A stretch of 64,000 nucleotides of DNA from Dryococelus australis (lineage: Eukaryota > Arthropoda > Insecta > Phasmatodea > Phasmatidae): the NCBI GenBank assembly GCA_029891345.1, contig CM057009.1:227565620-227629619 (forward strand). The letters are read 5' to 3'. The notes beneath the pieces were generated by a model. That model was not told the origin of the DNA and made no database searches. It saw only the letters and a list, made by a program, of their open reading frames with translations. The position numbers and the translations under genes were made by a program. This document shows positions 22,133 through 34,615 of the stretch, one piece after another. The first letter of the stretch is position 1; every line of letters begins with the position of its first letter.

Positions 22133-24039
22133 GGGCCTACATACTCTGTACATAGATATAATTTTTGTACAGTTTCTTTTCAGTAACGCTTTGAAGTATT
22201 TTTAGTGCATATTAACACGTTTTAGTATCCAAACATGATTTTGATATGAATGTTCTGTTTTACGACGTTCATTTTGTGCCATTTCTCACCTATAAGCGTT
22301 AGAATCGTACAGTAACACAGCAAGGTGGAGCGCCTACAACACGGACGCTTGCCATGTTGGAACTCGTATATGACAACACTGGCCTGAATCGAATGGTCAA
22401 CACGTATGCGAGAGGTTTTCACTCCAACATAGCAAATGTCGCACACGTGAAGCCATATGCGGATTCAACACTCTACTCGGCTCGAATGGTCTGTGGAAGC
22501 CGAACGATTTTGAGCATAAGGCCCCTGAGCAGCTCGGTACGAGATGGCGAAGCGCGTCTGCTGGAGGTGGCTTAACGATCATGATGGGACCGGGGGGGGG
22601 GGGGGTGGGTATCTCGAGGTGCTGAAACATGCGAAGTGTAGTGATCCTCAGTTATGGATTCTGCGGGCTGCCGACCGAGGATGCGTGACGAATGGATTGG
22701 AATGCATCGGACCTTGGAAGCGCCCGGCGTCAGTCTTCACTCCTGGGCCAGCGGACTTGCCTCAACTGCTGGTAGGTCCTGGATGTCTCGCGCTCTTCCA
22801 GAACGACAAACTGTTTTGTTGGGAGGGTAGTGGCTCCACCGCTGCAGTTACCCTGCCTTAACCCACACAGTGGAGATCCTGGTGTCGGCGTAGAAAAGCA
22901 AAGATGTAGTCAGTGCCATGACTGAGCTGTCCGGGTTTCCGATGCATTCGACGAGAAGCAAGTGGTGAAGGGGGAAAGCTGCACTCAATTGCCGCTGCTA
23001 ATCCTGCAATGCCAGTTCGCTTGCACTGCAATATTGGCAGTAGCTCAACTTCAAGTGCACTTGCTCCCATACGATGACTCGCATCGGCGTGGGGGCTGTT
23101 CTGTCCCCCGCAATACACACCAGCTGCGATCTCATTTCATTTTACCCTTCATAAAACCAACAGAAGTCTTTCTTTCCGAACTAACAAATACCCTACTTTA
23201 TCTACTCACAATCCAGTTAAAAATAATGATTTTTATCCTCCGCGACTGTCGTGTAGATTTTACACAGTCCTCTCCACTTTGCCTAGTTTGCAATGCTCTT
23301 TTATCTAGACCCTTCTTCTTTCGGGGCGGACACATGGCTACAATTGTTGCCATCTTACTACAACCTTTCTCAGCTGCGATGCATGTGCCCATTATAATAA
23401 TGAAACCCGACCTAAGGTGTATAGCGCTTGCCCTCAGACGCATCCCATTCTGCAACCGACTTAGGTACTAACATGCATGCCGGAGGGCACACAGAACTGT
23501 GAAGGTGCTCACGCTGGCGTAGCGGGATTTGGGGGTTCAAGAGATAATAAAATAAAATAAAATAAATTCCTTCCTTCTTACTTGTCTAGCCTACGCACGC
23601 TTCGTGACCTCTCCTTCGGTTGGTCATCTGTGATTATGGTGCCATTGTCGACGATGCTTCTAAGCATTATTCGACGTCACTTTGGACGATGACTATGAAG
23701 TCAACCATTACGACTACCAGATGCCTCGACATGTGGACTGTACTATTTGCTCATGGTCCTACGTTTTTCCGACGATGAAGCAGCAGTCAAGCACTGCGCG
23801 GATGAGTCGGGGCATTCAGTCGGAGAACACTTTGCTAATATTTAATAATGACATTTCATTTGCGGCTAGTTTCCGCTGTTAAGAGGTTTGACAGCGAGGT
23901 TAGTTTTAGACGATTAATGTATAGAGTGCCTGTCAACTGTTTGCAATGATCATAATTGTTTGTACACGTTTTCGGTATTATATTCAGAGTTATTTGTTTT
24001 CAGGATGTATCTAACATGTTTTAGAACTAACCGGGGAAG
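22133..24039. other. GC-richer island with overlapping ORFs, unassigned
   Basis: Between about 22,330 and 23,880 the GC content rises well above the surroundings and open frames overlap on both strands. The longest is 169 codons at 22,962-23,471 (plus). None shows a domain I recognise. A 14-base poly-G is at 22,592-22,605, and a short TAAAA run ends the richest part near 23,566. The island could be an old LINE or DNA-transposon body or a host pseudogene. Confidence 0.35.
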
Positions 24040-24697
24040 TTTCAACCTTTAAACTCGTACGTTTAAACTATAGTTTCGGACTTCAATGTTCCTACGACCT
24101 GCGTCAAACCATTTACTGATTTAAAATGTTGCGTCTAAAACTACTGCATACTGGAACCCTGGGGAACCACAACCACAGGAATCTACATCTTCCTATAGAA
24201 ACCAACAACTGTATTTATCTCTAGTCGGCTACATGTTGCATGGGCCGTCCAGGATATTTCGCCTACCTTCCCCAACTACTCTATTACATCAAAGTACATC
24301 CACTCTCTTCGACGGCTAGTTACCATCTACCCGCGCAGCATCTGACCTCGCCTAAAGCCATACTCCTCTCCACCTGGGTTTCAACCAGTCAGAACACTTC
24401 GCGCACACATGCGGTAGCTCGTAAACAGGTGATCAGCACCAACACACTTAATTTTACCTCGGAGTAACCTACATTTTGTCTTCTATCCGCAGCACGAAAC
24501 GTTCCCTCTTCCCTTGACATCATCCACAATCTCACAGCTGTTGAAACAGAACCTCCCCTTCAGTATTACTCCCAGAACTTATGCGATCAACACAGAGTGA
24601 CACGAAAACACTTCGGGAAAACGAAATGATGGCAACTTTACCGACGCAGCAGCGAAATAAAACATGCACAGCTGCAGTCGGCACAAAGGAAGTGCTG
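24040..24697 (+). repeat. direct repeat D2, second copy
   Basis: Same orientation and landmark order as 16,521-17,143, with an extra segment of about 34 bp after the CTACATCT position. The flanks on both sides differ from those of the first copy, which fixes the repeat borders. Confidence 0.85.
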
Positions 24698-25459
24698 AGG
24701 CTGAACTCAGCTCAGAAAGATGACAAACACGTCCAATACCGCCTCTAGAACCATACAGGATAAAGCTAAATTTATATCCCAAGTTTAGGAAATATTTATA
24801 ACCATCCGAACAGAACAAATTATAAGACCTTAACCCTTTAAACGAAAAAAAAAGTACTTCAAAAATAATTAATGTCATCTGTCCTAAAAAAAATAATAAT
24901 AATAAAATGAAAAAGCCATTAAAAGTTAAAATCCAAAGTAAAACACAACTACTATTTTAATGTCATCAATATCCTAAGTACTTCAACAATAAAACATTTA
25001 AAAAAAACCAATAATCTAATAAAATTAATTATCGAAAAATCTTGAAAATTAAAAAAACAATAGGCACCTGTGAAAAATACCTAAAAAGTGACCTGCATCT
25101 GGACAAAAAAAGGCAACTACCTGAAACAACAACAAATCAGAAAATCGTTACAGACCTGCATCTTAACAAATAATTATATGTGGGTTAGAATTTTCACTTC
25201 GTGACCATATACTACCTAATACCTGAAACTAATGAAGTCAGCGTATTTGAGAAAACTGGCCTTATCTTAAAACCAATTCATGTTATAAATTGATCTTTAT
25301 TAAACTCGAAGTTGTGGACTTTTGAAAGTCTTTAACAAAATCCTAGAATTTTTGGGTGTATACATGCCTATAGCATTAAATCCATAATTCAGTACCACAT
25401 TTGCTTACAGGGTATTAGGTAGCATAAGAGTAGTAAAGGCGCACGAGTCCTAATTCACT
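24698..25459. other. A-rich DNA with no supported gene
   Basis: No recognisable ORF or RNA gene. A-rich runs suggest old retroelement tails, but no definite poly(A) end can be assigned. Confidence 0.45.
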
Positions 25460-25772
25460 CTTGATTAATTGGATTATAAATTTAATTGATTGGATTAACT
25501 TGGCCAAATAAATTTATTCAATTAATCCTATCAAATGGTTCTATTAAGAAGTTAATCCGAAAAAAATAATCGGGTGAAATTTGATTTATTGATAGATTAC
25601 AAAATAATTTAAAAAATTGCATTTCATAATTTGTGTTATTGAATATTTGGTATGTGGAAGAGTGTCATAAGGGCCCTTTAATTATTATTTTTATTTTTGG
25701 ATGGCAGCAGCATCGATGTTGACTTTTGGACGACTGATAGTGGACTCAGGGGGGTAGATGTGATGGAAGGGG
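25460..25772 (+). repeat. inverted-repeat partner of 43,561-43,862
   Basis: Opens with TTGATTAATTGGATTA and continues through a GATTAA-rich segment, GTGGAAGAGTGTCATAAGGG, GCAGCATCGATGTTG and GGTGGA-like sequence. The reverse complement of 43,862-43,561 shows the same landmarks in order. The copies are roughly 18 kb apart and clearly diverged. The outer edge is sharp (TTGATTAATTGG in both). Confidence 0.8.
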
Positions 25773-26840
25773 TATGTATGTAATGGTGTATTATACACTG
25801 AAATTAGCGGTAACCCCTTCATGTAACATGCTCGTGTCATGACCAGCCGTCTGACAGCGCAGTTTCTTAAGCCCTTTAAAAAATTTTAAAATCGGGAAAA
25901 CACTTTCTTTATAAGTGTAACTTAACTACCTATGCAACAGAATTAACAAACATTGACAACCGTGGACAACATAATCCACCAGAGAGTTATTTATGACTCG
26001 TAACACAAAAGGGAAATCACCCGTGCATCTGCCCTGTATCAATAGCTCACCAGCACTTGAAATAAGAAACTTCAGCCAAGAAAAGTACCTAAGTGTTACA
26101 CATTTAACAATATATTGCCAATGGACATTCAATAACTGATACATAGCCACCAAAGGAAACATGCAGAGGAGTGAGAAAATGCAATATTTGACATTTAAAA
26201 TCATTAATGAATAATTCTAAATTGGACAAGAATCTGGTAGCAAGGAAAAGCAATTCAAACACTCTAATGCGACTTCAAAATAAAAGGAATATCGGGGAAG
26301 CCATCTCCCTTTAACTACATTAAAGTTACTGACCAATACACAATCTGAAGGATTCATTAAAAATATCTAGCCCCACCCAAATGGGGCGGTACAGTCTATG
26401 ATTCCGCTCTAGCATACTCAGGGCGACACCGAGTGCCCTGTCAAAGCCGTTATATAACCAGATTGGAATTTCAGAGTAGCTAATGCTCGTCCCTAAAGTC
26501 AGAAGGACCTCAGGTGTTCAATCATACTAAATTAGTAATGGTCCCTTTCATGAAAAAATAATGGCCAACCAGAATAAATGCTAAGTAATGACTACAAGTC
26601 AGACAAAAACGGTCACCTTTACATCAAACTGGGACTCGCAAAAGGCCATCTACATTACTAGTCTACAAGGGCCAGCCAATTAAAAATCTTACCCACGAAA
26701 TCTTTTTGTGCAAAACCTCCCAAAATCATTGATGAATGTTGAACTTCCAAAAACGATCCACATCCCACGTCCAAATCTTACCAATTATTTCTGTGATCAG
26801 GACCACCATGTAGAAAACGGATTAAACCCCTAGACTCAGC
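25773..26840. other. spacer with no supported gene
   Basis: The minus frame at 25,926-26,204 (92 codons) is cysteine- and valine-rich but has no known domain. I see nothing else. Confidence 0.4.
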
Positions 26841-27110
26841 GCATAAAATATTGTTTAAATTTGACATGTTCACATCGCCAGATTGCGTTGGCTAGGCAGA
26901 CGCGACGAGTCCCGAAATTAAGTCTGGCCTCACCTGTTGGCGAGGAGCAAGTGTTACGGGGTACAACTTCCAGGCCGGCAAGCCACAAGTGGAAGGGAAG
27001 AGGGGCGGAAAAGGCAAGGAGAGAGGTCAAAGGTGGAGAGCGTGTTACCAGAGGAGCGCGTACACATAGCCAGTTACTCAAGTTGGAAAATAGATCGGCG
27101 ATGGGGTGAT
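26841..27110. other. GC-rich 270-bp segment before P1
   Basis: A GC-rich block with overlapping frames on both strands, framed by AT-rich DNA. It includes an arginine- and lysine-rich plus-strand translation. It ends where the left arm of P1 begins and is not repeated beside the right arm. Origin unknown. Confidence 0.35.
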
Positions 27111-27140
27111 GTGGCTGAATCACATGAGAGAAACCATTTC

Positions 27141-27390
27141 TACACTATCACGTGAATGTAATGATCTTCATAATACTGTATCACAAATAGCCACAAATAC
27201 TAATGGCGGCAATGATACACCTCTTTCAAAGCATAGTAATGTCGATATATATGATGAAAAAGGAAGAAAAAATTGCATTGACGATTACACCAACTACTTT
27301 TCTTCAACAAATGCTGTGAGTAATGAATACATGTTTTCCGAAATTTCCAACGAACTTGTAAACAGAGTTAGATATATGCTTAAGTTTTAA
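27141..27390 (+). pseudogene. C-terminal part of acidic P1/P3-family protein, left copy
   Basis: The open frame (27,106-27,390) encodes an acidic, asparagine- and serine-rich segment. It includes VDIYDEKGRKN, a TNAVSNEYMFSEISNELVNR core and RVRYMLKF before a stop. The inverted copy in the right arm keeps FPSTSAVSNEYIFSEVSDEL and reads further. The same pattern (FPSTS-x-V, an acidic E-x2-ELV motif, then an H-x-x-x-Y-x-N-x-K-x-M tail) ends the ATPase-type pseudogenes of P3. I infer one protein family. Nothing upstream of this C-terminal part is preserved in P1. The stop here truncates the tail relative to the right copy. Confidence 0.6.
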
Positions 27391-27739
27391 ACACACAGGA
27401 AATACTCGAACAAGAAAGAAATGTTTTTGATTATTGATATACATCAAATGAAATAACTGAAGTATTATCTGCAAACACCAGAGAAGTATAAATACAGCAT
27501 ATATTGAAAAATATATGATAATAAATTTAGTGAACCCTACTACTTGTCCAAAAAGTAATTATTTTAGAGGTGTATTATAGGTATACTTTGCGTGAGAGAT
27601 ATATGTTTCAATCTGAAGTACTATTCCTTTCTCAAGCGGCCTAAGTCATTTGAATTTGTTTTGATAAACTACCCAAATGGAAAGGAATGTTCTTTGATGA
27701 ATGATTTCTGAGGAATAAGATGTATTATTGTTGAATAAC

Positions 27740-28075
27740 TAAGGTCCTTTAAGGAATACGGAATTATTTCTGAGATATACGAAATTATTTCTGAGGAATA
27801 CGGAATTTTTTTTTAAGAATATGGAATGATATCTGAGGAATACGGAATGAATTTGGGGCATAAAAATCATAATCTGTGTTTAGCAAACTGGCAAACAGCT
27901 TATAATATATAACGTCTGTTAAAATATTTTATATGTATGTTTTGAGACACGCTGTATTTATTTTGTATATCATTTCGAGACATCCTGTATTTTGAATATG
28001 TTGTGAAACTACCTTTATATATTTTGTGTAACATTTTGGTATGTTTTAAAATATCCTGTATGCTCCTTATTTTGT
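27740..28075. repeat. two minisatellites in P1 left arm
   Basis: First block (about 27,750-27,850): units with TCTGAGGAATACGGAAT, around 27-30 bp. Second block (about 27,940-28,070): units with GAGACATCCTGTATTT and TTTTGTATAACAT-like strings, around 33-36 bp. Both recur inverted at 30,600-30,980, so they predate the inversion. Confidence 0.8.
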
Positions 28076-28551
28076 AAATAAATGTGTTTTAAAATGAATT
28101 GATTAATTTTCTTTTACCAAATCCTTTTATGAACTCTGAAACACATTGTATTTGTATCCTTAAGAAACAAAAAATAGCAATGTGACAAATACATGTCATA
28201 CTTTGGGATTAACAGGTGAAAATCACTTATAATGTAATGAATTCAAAAGTGTTTGGTTTCTAACAATACAAGTGGTAATTTACTAATACAAAATAGGTTT
28301 TAGTAATACGAACAAGAGGTGCAATGAAAAATGCATAGGAAAAAGGAATATCCCCGAGAAACCCTAATAACAAAATCCGCTTATTTATTTGTCAAAGCAT
28401 TGGTGAAAAACTATTAAAGGTAGTAACTTTTTTGAAATAGTGGAGACTTTATCTAGGAAAGATGTCTGTTAAAATGGAAATTACCTTAAATAATAATTTC
28501 CAACATTCCATAATTAATTAATATTAGAAAAAATCGTCCATTCAAGTCGTC

Positions 28552-28625
28552 TACCTCCGTAGCACAATTGGTTGCGTATCGGCTTACAACACGAATAATC
28601 TAGGATTGAACACACAACAGAGGTT
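28552..28625 (+). repeat. weak tRNA-like SINE head
   Basis: CCTCCGTAGCACAATTGGTT resembles a tRNA 5' half with A box. A degenerate B-box position (AGGATTGAACA) follows at the right spacing. Too decayed for a tRNA gene. Confidence 0.4.
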
Positions 28626-29220
28626 TGCAGTCACAGTTCACGAGTGAATTAAAATTTTGAATAACAATAAATCGATTCTCTTCATATCCCAAACCGTGTT
28701 TCTATTTTATAGTATTGAAACACTAAAAATAGTCTCCCGAATTCATATGAAATAGCACCCTTTTGTATTAAGTTCCGTCAAAATGTCTTATATATTGCTG
28801 CAGCTGTATGAATAGCGACGTGCGTAAAACATTTTGTTTTTTCATTAAAGTTAAATGATAATTTTCATTCGAGCAAAATTTTGCACTCTCCCTTCAATAC
28901 AGTATGTAACACATTTGCACAAATGTCGTCTCATGAAAGATGTTAAACTAAAGATCCTATTTTCCCCTTTAAATAAAAATAAACAGAACCCAACCACTTT
29001 AAATTACAAATATTAAACAGTTTCGAATGCCAACTTATATTATTTACTGGACGAAAGTTAGCTCTCTTCAGTCTCTCAGCCACTAATACAACACGAGGAA
29101 AATGCAAGTGGAGCATTTGTGACTAATTTGAAAATGGGAAACAATGACGTAACAACATATCCTCGAAGCGAGGATTTGCTTCGCTGCGAAACAAGTTCTC
29201 TACCAGCAGTTTGCACAACT

Positions 29221-29290
29221 GCCTGATAGCTCAGTGCGTCAATCTATCTGCGTGGCTGTCACCTGTTCGGCTGGCTTCCCGAATACTAAT
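29221..29290 (+). repeat. weak tRNA-like SINE head
   Basis: GATAGCTCAGTGCGTCAATC matches the pol III A-box consensus well. The B box downstream is poor. Probably a SINE fragment inside the P1 spacer. Confidence 0.35.
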
Positions 29291-30254
29291 ACACATTCTA
29301 CAAAGGAGTCATTATTCTGGCTCATCATCAGCGGAAACTGTATTCGTGCGTGTAAGTCACACCTAATTTAAGTACATTTACATGTGTGAATGGATGACGA
29401 AGCGAGCGAGGGATGGCGTGACTGTGAAGATGAAGTGCTTGCTTATTTATTTTTTCATACAACACTAAAACGATTTCGGCTGTTTGAGAGGTCTTGAGAG
29501 CCGATGAGGGTGAATGAGTACGAAATAGCCCTGAAATTAAAAGACAGAGGAATGGGAGAATCCCGAGAAAACTTATTATCAGGTAACAAATCTGTTGGCG
29601 ACCCAGATGGAGATTGATGGAGATTGTACCTGGAATGCTTTGGTGAGAGGATAGCATGCTTACTACTCTTTTAAAAAAATTAAACTTCACATACAAGAGC
29701 TAATTGTTCTAGTGGTTAAAAAGAAAGAAAGAAAGATTTTAATTCTTTAAAAACATTTAAAAGGGAAGAAAATAACATCGAAAATGTTGGTTTCGTAAAT
29801 CTGAAAGTTTTTTCAGTGGAAGTGTTGGGAAATGGCTAAAGTTTCCTCTTTCAAAGACCTTCCCTCAGGTAGCAGCTAGCGATACATTCACGGTGGGGTG
29901 GACGCTGCCCTACGCGAGAGAAACATATCTGGGCTGTGTTTCCTGACACAATTCACTTAACATTGGTTTAAATATATGTTTTAGTAATAAAATAAAAAAT
30001 ATAATTTTTTTCTTTGTTCACAATTAATGTCAAAATATTTATCAAAAAGAACACTTTTTATAACATTTAAATTAAACTTGAGTGCTACAGAACACATATG
30101 AATATTTAACATGCAATTTATCCTTACTTGATTAATTATTATGATGTGAAAGATGTATACTAGTGATTGGGAGATTACCCCAGAGGAATAGCTTTACATG
30201 AACATATAACAGGGTTCAACAATTAATAAATGTTCTAGTATATTATAAAGTTAT

Positions 30255-31575
30255 TACGGAAATGAACACATTAGTAGTTTTTAACCAATGCATTGACAAA
30301 CGAATAGGCGGATTTTGTTTTTAGCATTTTTCGAGGATATTCCATTTTCCTGTCGTTTTCATTGTACCACTCGTTCGTAAAACTAAAACCTATTTTTAAT
30401 AGTAAATTACTACTTGTTTTGTTAGAAACCAAAAACTTTGAATGCATTACACTATTAGTGATTTCCATCTGTCAAACCCAAAGTAACAAATGTATTTCTC
30501 ACAGTGCTATTTTTCGCGTCTTAAGGATACAAATGCAATGTGTTTCAGAGTTTATAAAGGGATGTGGTAAAAAACCCACTAACCCATTCATTTAAAAACA
30601 CATTAATTTACTACATAAGGAACATACAGGATGTCTCAAGACATACTAAAATGTTACACAAAATAAATACAGGAAGTCTCAAAACTTATACAACTTACAG
30701 GCTGTCTCGAAATGTTATACAAAATATATACAGACTGCCTCAAAATATACATAACAAATATTTTAACACAAGTTATACATTATAGGCTGTTTGCTAGTTC
30801 ACTAAACACAGCTACGTTTCTTATTCCTCAAAATCATTCCGTATTCCTCGGAAATCAGTCCGTATTAATTAAAAATTATTCCGTATTCCTCAGAAATCAT
30901 TCCATATTCCTTAAAGAACATAATATATTCCTCAATAACATAACTTATTCCTCAGAAATCATTCCTCAAAGAACACTCCTTCCCATTTGGGTTGTTTATC
31001 AAACCAAATTAAAACGACTTAGACCACTTGAGAAAGGCATATTACTTCAGATTGAAGCATATTTCTCTCACGCAAAGTGTACCTAAAATACACCTCTGAA
31101 ATATATATATACTTTTCGGACAAGTAGTAGGTTCACTAAATTTACTATCATATTTTTTTTCAATATATGCGGTCTTTATACTTCTCTGGTGTTTGCAGAT
31201 AATACTTCAATAATTTCATTCGATGTATCCCCGTTCTTGATGTATACCAACAATCGTAAACATTGCTTTCATGTTCCAGTATTTCCTGTGTGTTTGAAAC
31301 TTAAGCAAATATCTAACTCTGTTTACAAGTTCGTCGGAAACTTCGGAAAAGATATACTCATTACTCACAGCACTTGTTGAAGGAAAGTCGTTGGTGGAAT
31401 CATCAATGCTATCTTCGCTTCCTGTTTCATCGTATATATCGGTATTACTTTACTTTGAAAGAGGTGTATTATTACTACCACTAGTCTTTGTGGCTATTTG
31501 TGTTACATTACGATGAAGATCGTTACGTTCACCTGATAGAGTAGAAATTATATATTTCGTATGATTCGATTCTAT
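30255..31575 (-). repeat. palindrome P1, right arm
   Basis: Inverted match of 27,117-28,450 with all landmarks in mirror order, including both minisatellites (30,600-30,980) and the acidic-protein tail. Unlike many tandem inversions, both arms are complete to the same outer point. Confidence 0.9.
31110..31575 (-). pseudogene. C-terminal part of acidic P1/P3-family protein, right copy
   Basis: Minus-strand homologue of 27,141-27,390. Reading from about 31,560, it carries GERNDLHRNVTQIATKTSGS, an in-frame stop, then DIYDETGSEDSIDDS and the FPSTSAVSNEYIFSEVSDEL core. It continues past the point where the left copy stops, into a KYWNMKAMFTIVGIHQ tail. This makes the match to the P3 protein tail clearer. 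It is tail-to-tail with the left copy. Dead because of the stop and missing N-terminus. Confidence 0.6.
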
Positions 31576-32540
31576 GTCATGCGGTTTATTTAATGTAATT
31601 ACGTTAGTTGCTATCCTCTGCTTCTGTGATATTATGTAGTGGAGACGTTACATATCGTTTCTCGGTAGGAACAATATTTTTACAGAACTTGATATGTGTA
31701 TTCAAGTAATCCGTTCGTGCGAACTGCCTATAACAGTTTTTCTAGTTAAAAATGTCCCGAGATGCGTTCGTCAAATATTCAATCTTCTCATACTAGCGAA
31801 CATTTTAGGCGAACACATAAATTTTCCCACATTATTTGCAGTGTAGGCGATTCGGTGATACTTCCGCCTCCATTTGTATCAAGGTTGAATGAGTTATTAC
31901 TATTTGGTGTCAGAATGTCAATTAACTTTTTTATGTATAAATACTACGCTTCATACTGTAGCGGGTTTAATTTATGACAGTAAAATGACCTCTGCTCTAA
32001 TATATGTTTAAGTTCATTGCGTAATTATGCATATTAATTATTCATGTGAGTAAATCTACGTATATTAGATGGACTATAAATGACGTTATACGTTACATAG
32101 TATCTGAATTTTGATAATCAGTACATCTTAACTTGATATTTGATTTAAAATGAATAAATAAAAATTTAATTTTACGAATGAATTTATGTAATTATACATG
32201 TGAAAGGGAGTTTAATGTATTATAATTTTACATAGCTATATGTATGGAGAGATGTGTTTGCAAGATTTCTGAAGGAAATGTTCAGAATGTTCGATTTTTC
32301 TGAAACGATCGTGTTAGGCGAAGGCTATACTGGTGTGTAAAACACATTCGGAGAATAGATAACGAATATGGTCTCCTTTTGGAGCTGTGATTGTCTAAAC
32401 GGTTACAGCTATAAGTTGTAAACTTTCAACCGTGTTTGAAATATGTTCTGTTTTAAACATAATTAAACTGCAATTCATATTTCGTTTTTCCCACTAAATT
32501 TATCCAATAAATTTTGGTTGATAATTCATTATGTCGACTG

Positions 32541-32542
<2 letters not shown>

Positions 32543-32580
<38 letters not shown>
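32543..32580. repeat. (TA)n microsatellite
   Basis: An uninterrupted TA run of about 38 bp. Confidence 0.95.
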
Positions 32581-32582
<2 letters not shown>

Positions 32583-33329
32583 AAGAGTGTTTTTTATGTA
32601 TATATTTTATAGCACTTTACAATGTAAATAATTTTTTGGACACTCGGAAATTATTGCCCGTCTTTTATAGTACTCGAACCCAAAATAGCGGCTGTTTTCC
32701 TTGGATTTTACCTAACATACAGTATTTTAGGAAATCTTGTTGTAATATCATTAAATTAGCCATATTACAACTCATGTACAGTTAATTTCAGGCTGGAATC
32801 ATGGTATGCGGTCTTTATTTAATATTATTATGCAGAGACGTAGGTTTTTAAAAATATACCAGGCGTATAGTGGTCTATGTATACACATTTATGGTATATA
32901 TAATAATTGGCATCTCCAAAAACTTGTGTGGGGAAATTTAAGAGTTAAGTAGTTTTGTAAAAGTATTGTATTGCAGGCAGACTTTATTATCACGTACACA
33001 AAAATTTGAATGTGGTATAACCATTTATATATTTAAACTTTTCTTTTAGTAAAGATTTTTAAAATGTTAGCAAAAACAAATTTTATTTTCTTGGGTATAG
33101 AAAATTATTTGCAAGTATGAATGAATGTGCACGCACGTTTGTTTACCGTACCTTGAAAGTGACGTCATCGTATTAGTATTGAATGATATATATACACGAC
33201 TTAGGTAAAAATATGTTTTTAATGCGACTTTAACGATTGCTCAGTGTGAAAACATTACGTAACTCCACACATTCTGATGGTTTGAAAACGGTTTTTGAAT
33301 ATTACTTTTTAATGCTATCAATTATTAAA

Positions 33330-33485
33330 CATTTCAACTAGCTGACAAATACAAAAGTTTTTATTAATTTTAAAACATCATATGTAGGTCTAGGCAACGG
33401 TTTGCGTAACATTTCAAATAGCTGGCACTTACATCATTTTTTATTCATTTTAAAACGTAATGTGTAGGTCAAGCGGTGCGTCGCA
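33330..33485. repeat. two-unit local duplication, about 78 bp
   Basis: AACATTTCAACTAGCTG...TTTTAAAACATCATATGTAGG recurs as AACATTTCAAATAGCTG...TTTTAAAACGTAATGTGTAGG directly after it. Confidence 0.8.
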
Positions 33486-34221
33486 ATACATTTTAGAAAA
33501 AAAATTGTCTTGTGCGAGATTAGTTGTAATTATTGAAATAATTTCCTGTTGTTAAAATTGGTTGGAATTAATTATTCGTTACTAGGAGATAATTTTACAC
33601 TTTTTTCAGTTTTATTTCTTCTGATTACATTGGTTAAATTATATTTACTAGCAGGAAGCTTTCAAAGACAGTTAAGATGCAAGGTTCGAAATTTGGCAAA
33701 TGTTCCACGTGACAAAGGACTGGAGGCTGTTGACCCTGCCACCAGTGCCCTGCTCCAGGACTGTTGACAGAGGGAGGGTGGGGGTGGCTAACGGTTTCTT
33801 GCGTGCACCTACGCAGGTAGGCAGCGTAGGCAATTTAGTTTTACGACAGAGCTTGGATTGAATGGAAGGCAGAGGGCAGAGTGCTTGTCTCCTACCCTTT
33901 CCTTCGTAACATACAATACAGCTCACAATCACATAAGAAATTCGTGTATTTTTTTATAAAACATGTATTATCGTGAAAAGTGAGTGCGGCCTACGTCTGG
34001 ATAAATTGTTGTGGTTTACCGTACGCCCCGTGATGCAAGACTCAGCAAGCTTTCTGTGTTATGCTTTCAACCGAGGTTGTGTTAAAAGTGATTTTTCTTA
34101 AATATGTTTCTCATGCTAGGGAAAATATATACAGATCGTTAAGCTGTGTTTGTGAATACGTCGTTTGTAATACGAGCGAAATAATTATTTTTTTTAAATA
34201 TTTTTTTTTTAGAGTGAAAGC

Positions 34222-34615
34222 GTGGAAATGGGGTTAGTTGTTTCGTGTAGTTTTGTGTGCGATTAGGTGAATTGACTTGTTTTCGTGATTGATTTTCTAT
34301 CAAATATAATATTACTTTTTCCGTGGTTAAAATTTGATAGGAAATGCTCCGTGTAATTTTTTTAATTTGAAATGTTTAAGTGGTATATTGTTCAGGGTAT
34401 TTCTACTTATTCTGAGAATTTTTTTCAAATTATATGCGATGGTAAAATAACCTTGTACTAAGTTCAAAAGTTGCGTGCGTGGAGTCAATTATGCTTAAAC
34501 GTAACATTAATTTTATAATTTCACTTAATATTTCTAGGGACTGCGTGGAATTGGGGTAAATTGTTCGTTTTGTGTGCGATTACGTGAATTGACTTGTTTG
34601 TGATATTCCATATTA
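34222..34615. repeat. local direct duplication, units about 320 bp apart
   Basis: TTTTGTGTGCGATTAGGTGA followed by ATTGACTTGTTTTCGTG (near 34,251-34,287) recurs as TTTTGTGTGCGATTACGTGA and ATTGACTTGTTTGTG (near 34,569-34,603). Similar but diverged sequence lies on either side. Confidence 0.75.

Larger units (their letters stand above)
27117..28450 (+). repeat. palindrome P1, left arm
   Basis: This segment matches the reverse complement of 30,255-31,575. Landmarks run in order: GAATCA at the outer edge, the acidic-protein ORF, a minisatellite of GAATACGGAAT units, a second minisatellite of ACATCCTGTAT units, AAGTGTTTGGTTTCTAACA, GAGGTGCAATGAAAA, and CAAAGCATTGGTGAAAAACT. The arms differ at many positions, so the inversion is not recent. 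Confidence 0.9.
28451..30254. other. central spacer of P1
   Basis: The unpaired centre of P1. It has no recognised gene; the minus frame at 29,328-29,696 (122 codons) has no known domain. It contains two tRNA-like stretches (listed separately) and, at 29,496-29,514, the 19-bp string GAGAGCCGATGAGGGTGAA also found at 4,822 and 34,655. Confidence 0.6.

Noticed and set aside
16521..24697. LTR retrotransposon with D2 as LTRs
   Set aside because: No TG...CA ends, target duplication, primer-binding site or gag/pol frames between the repeats.
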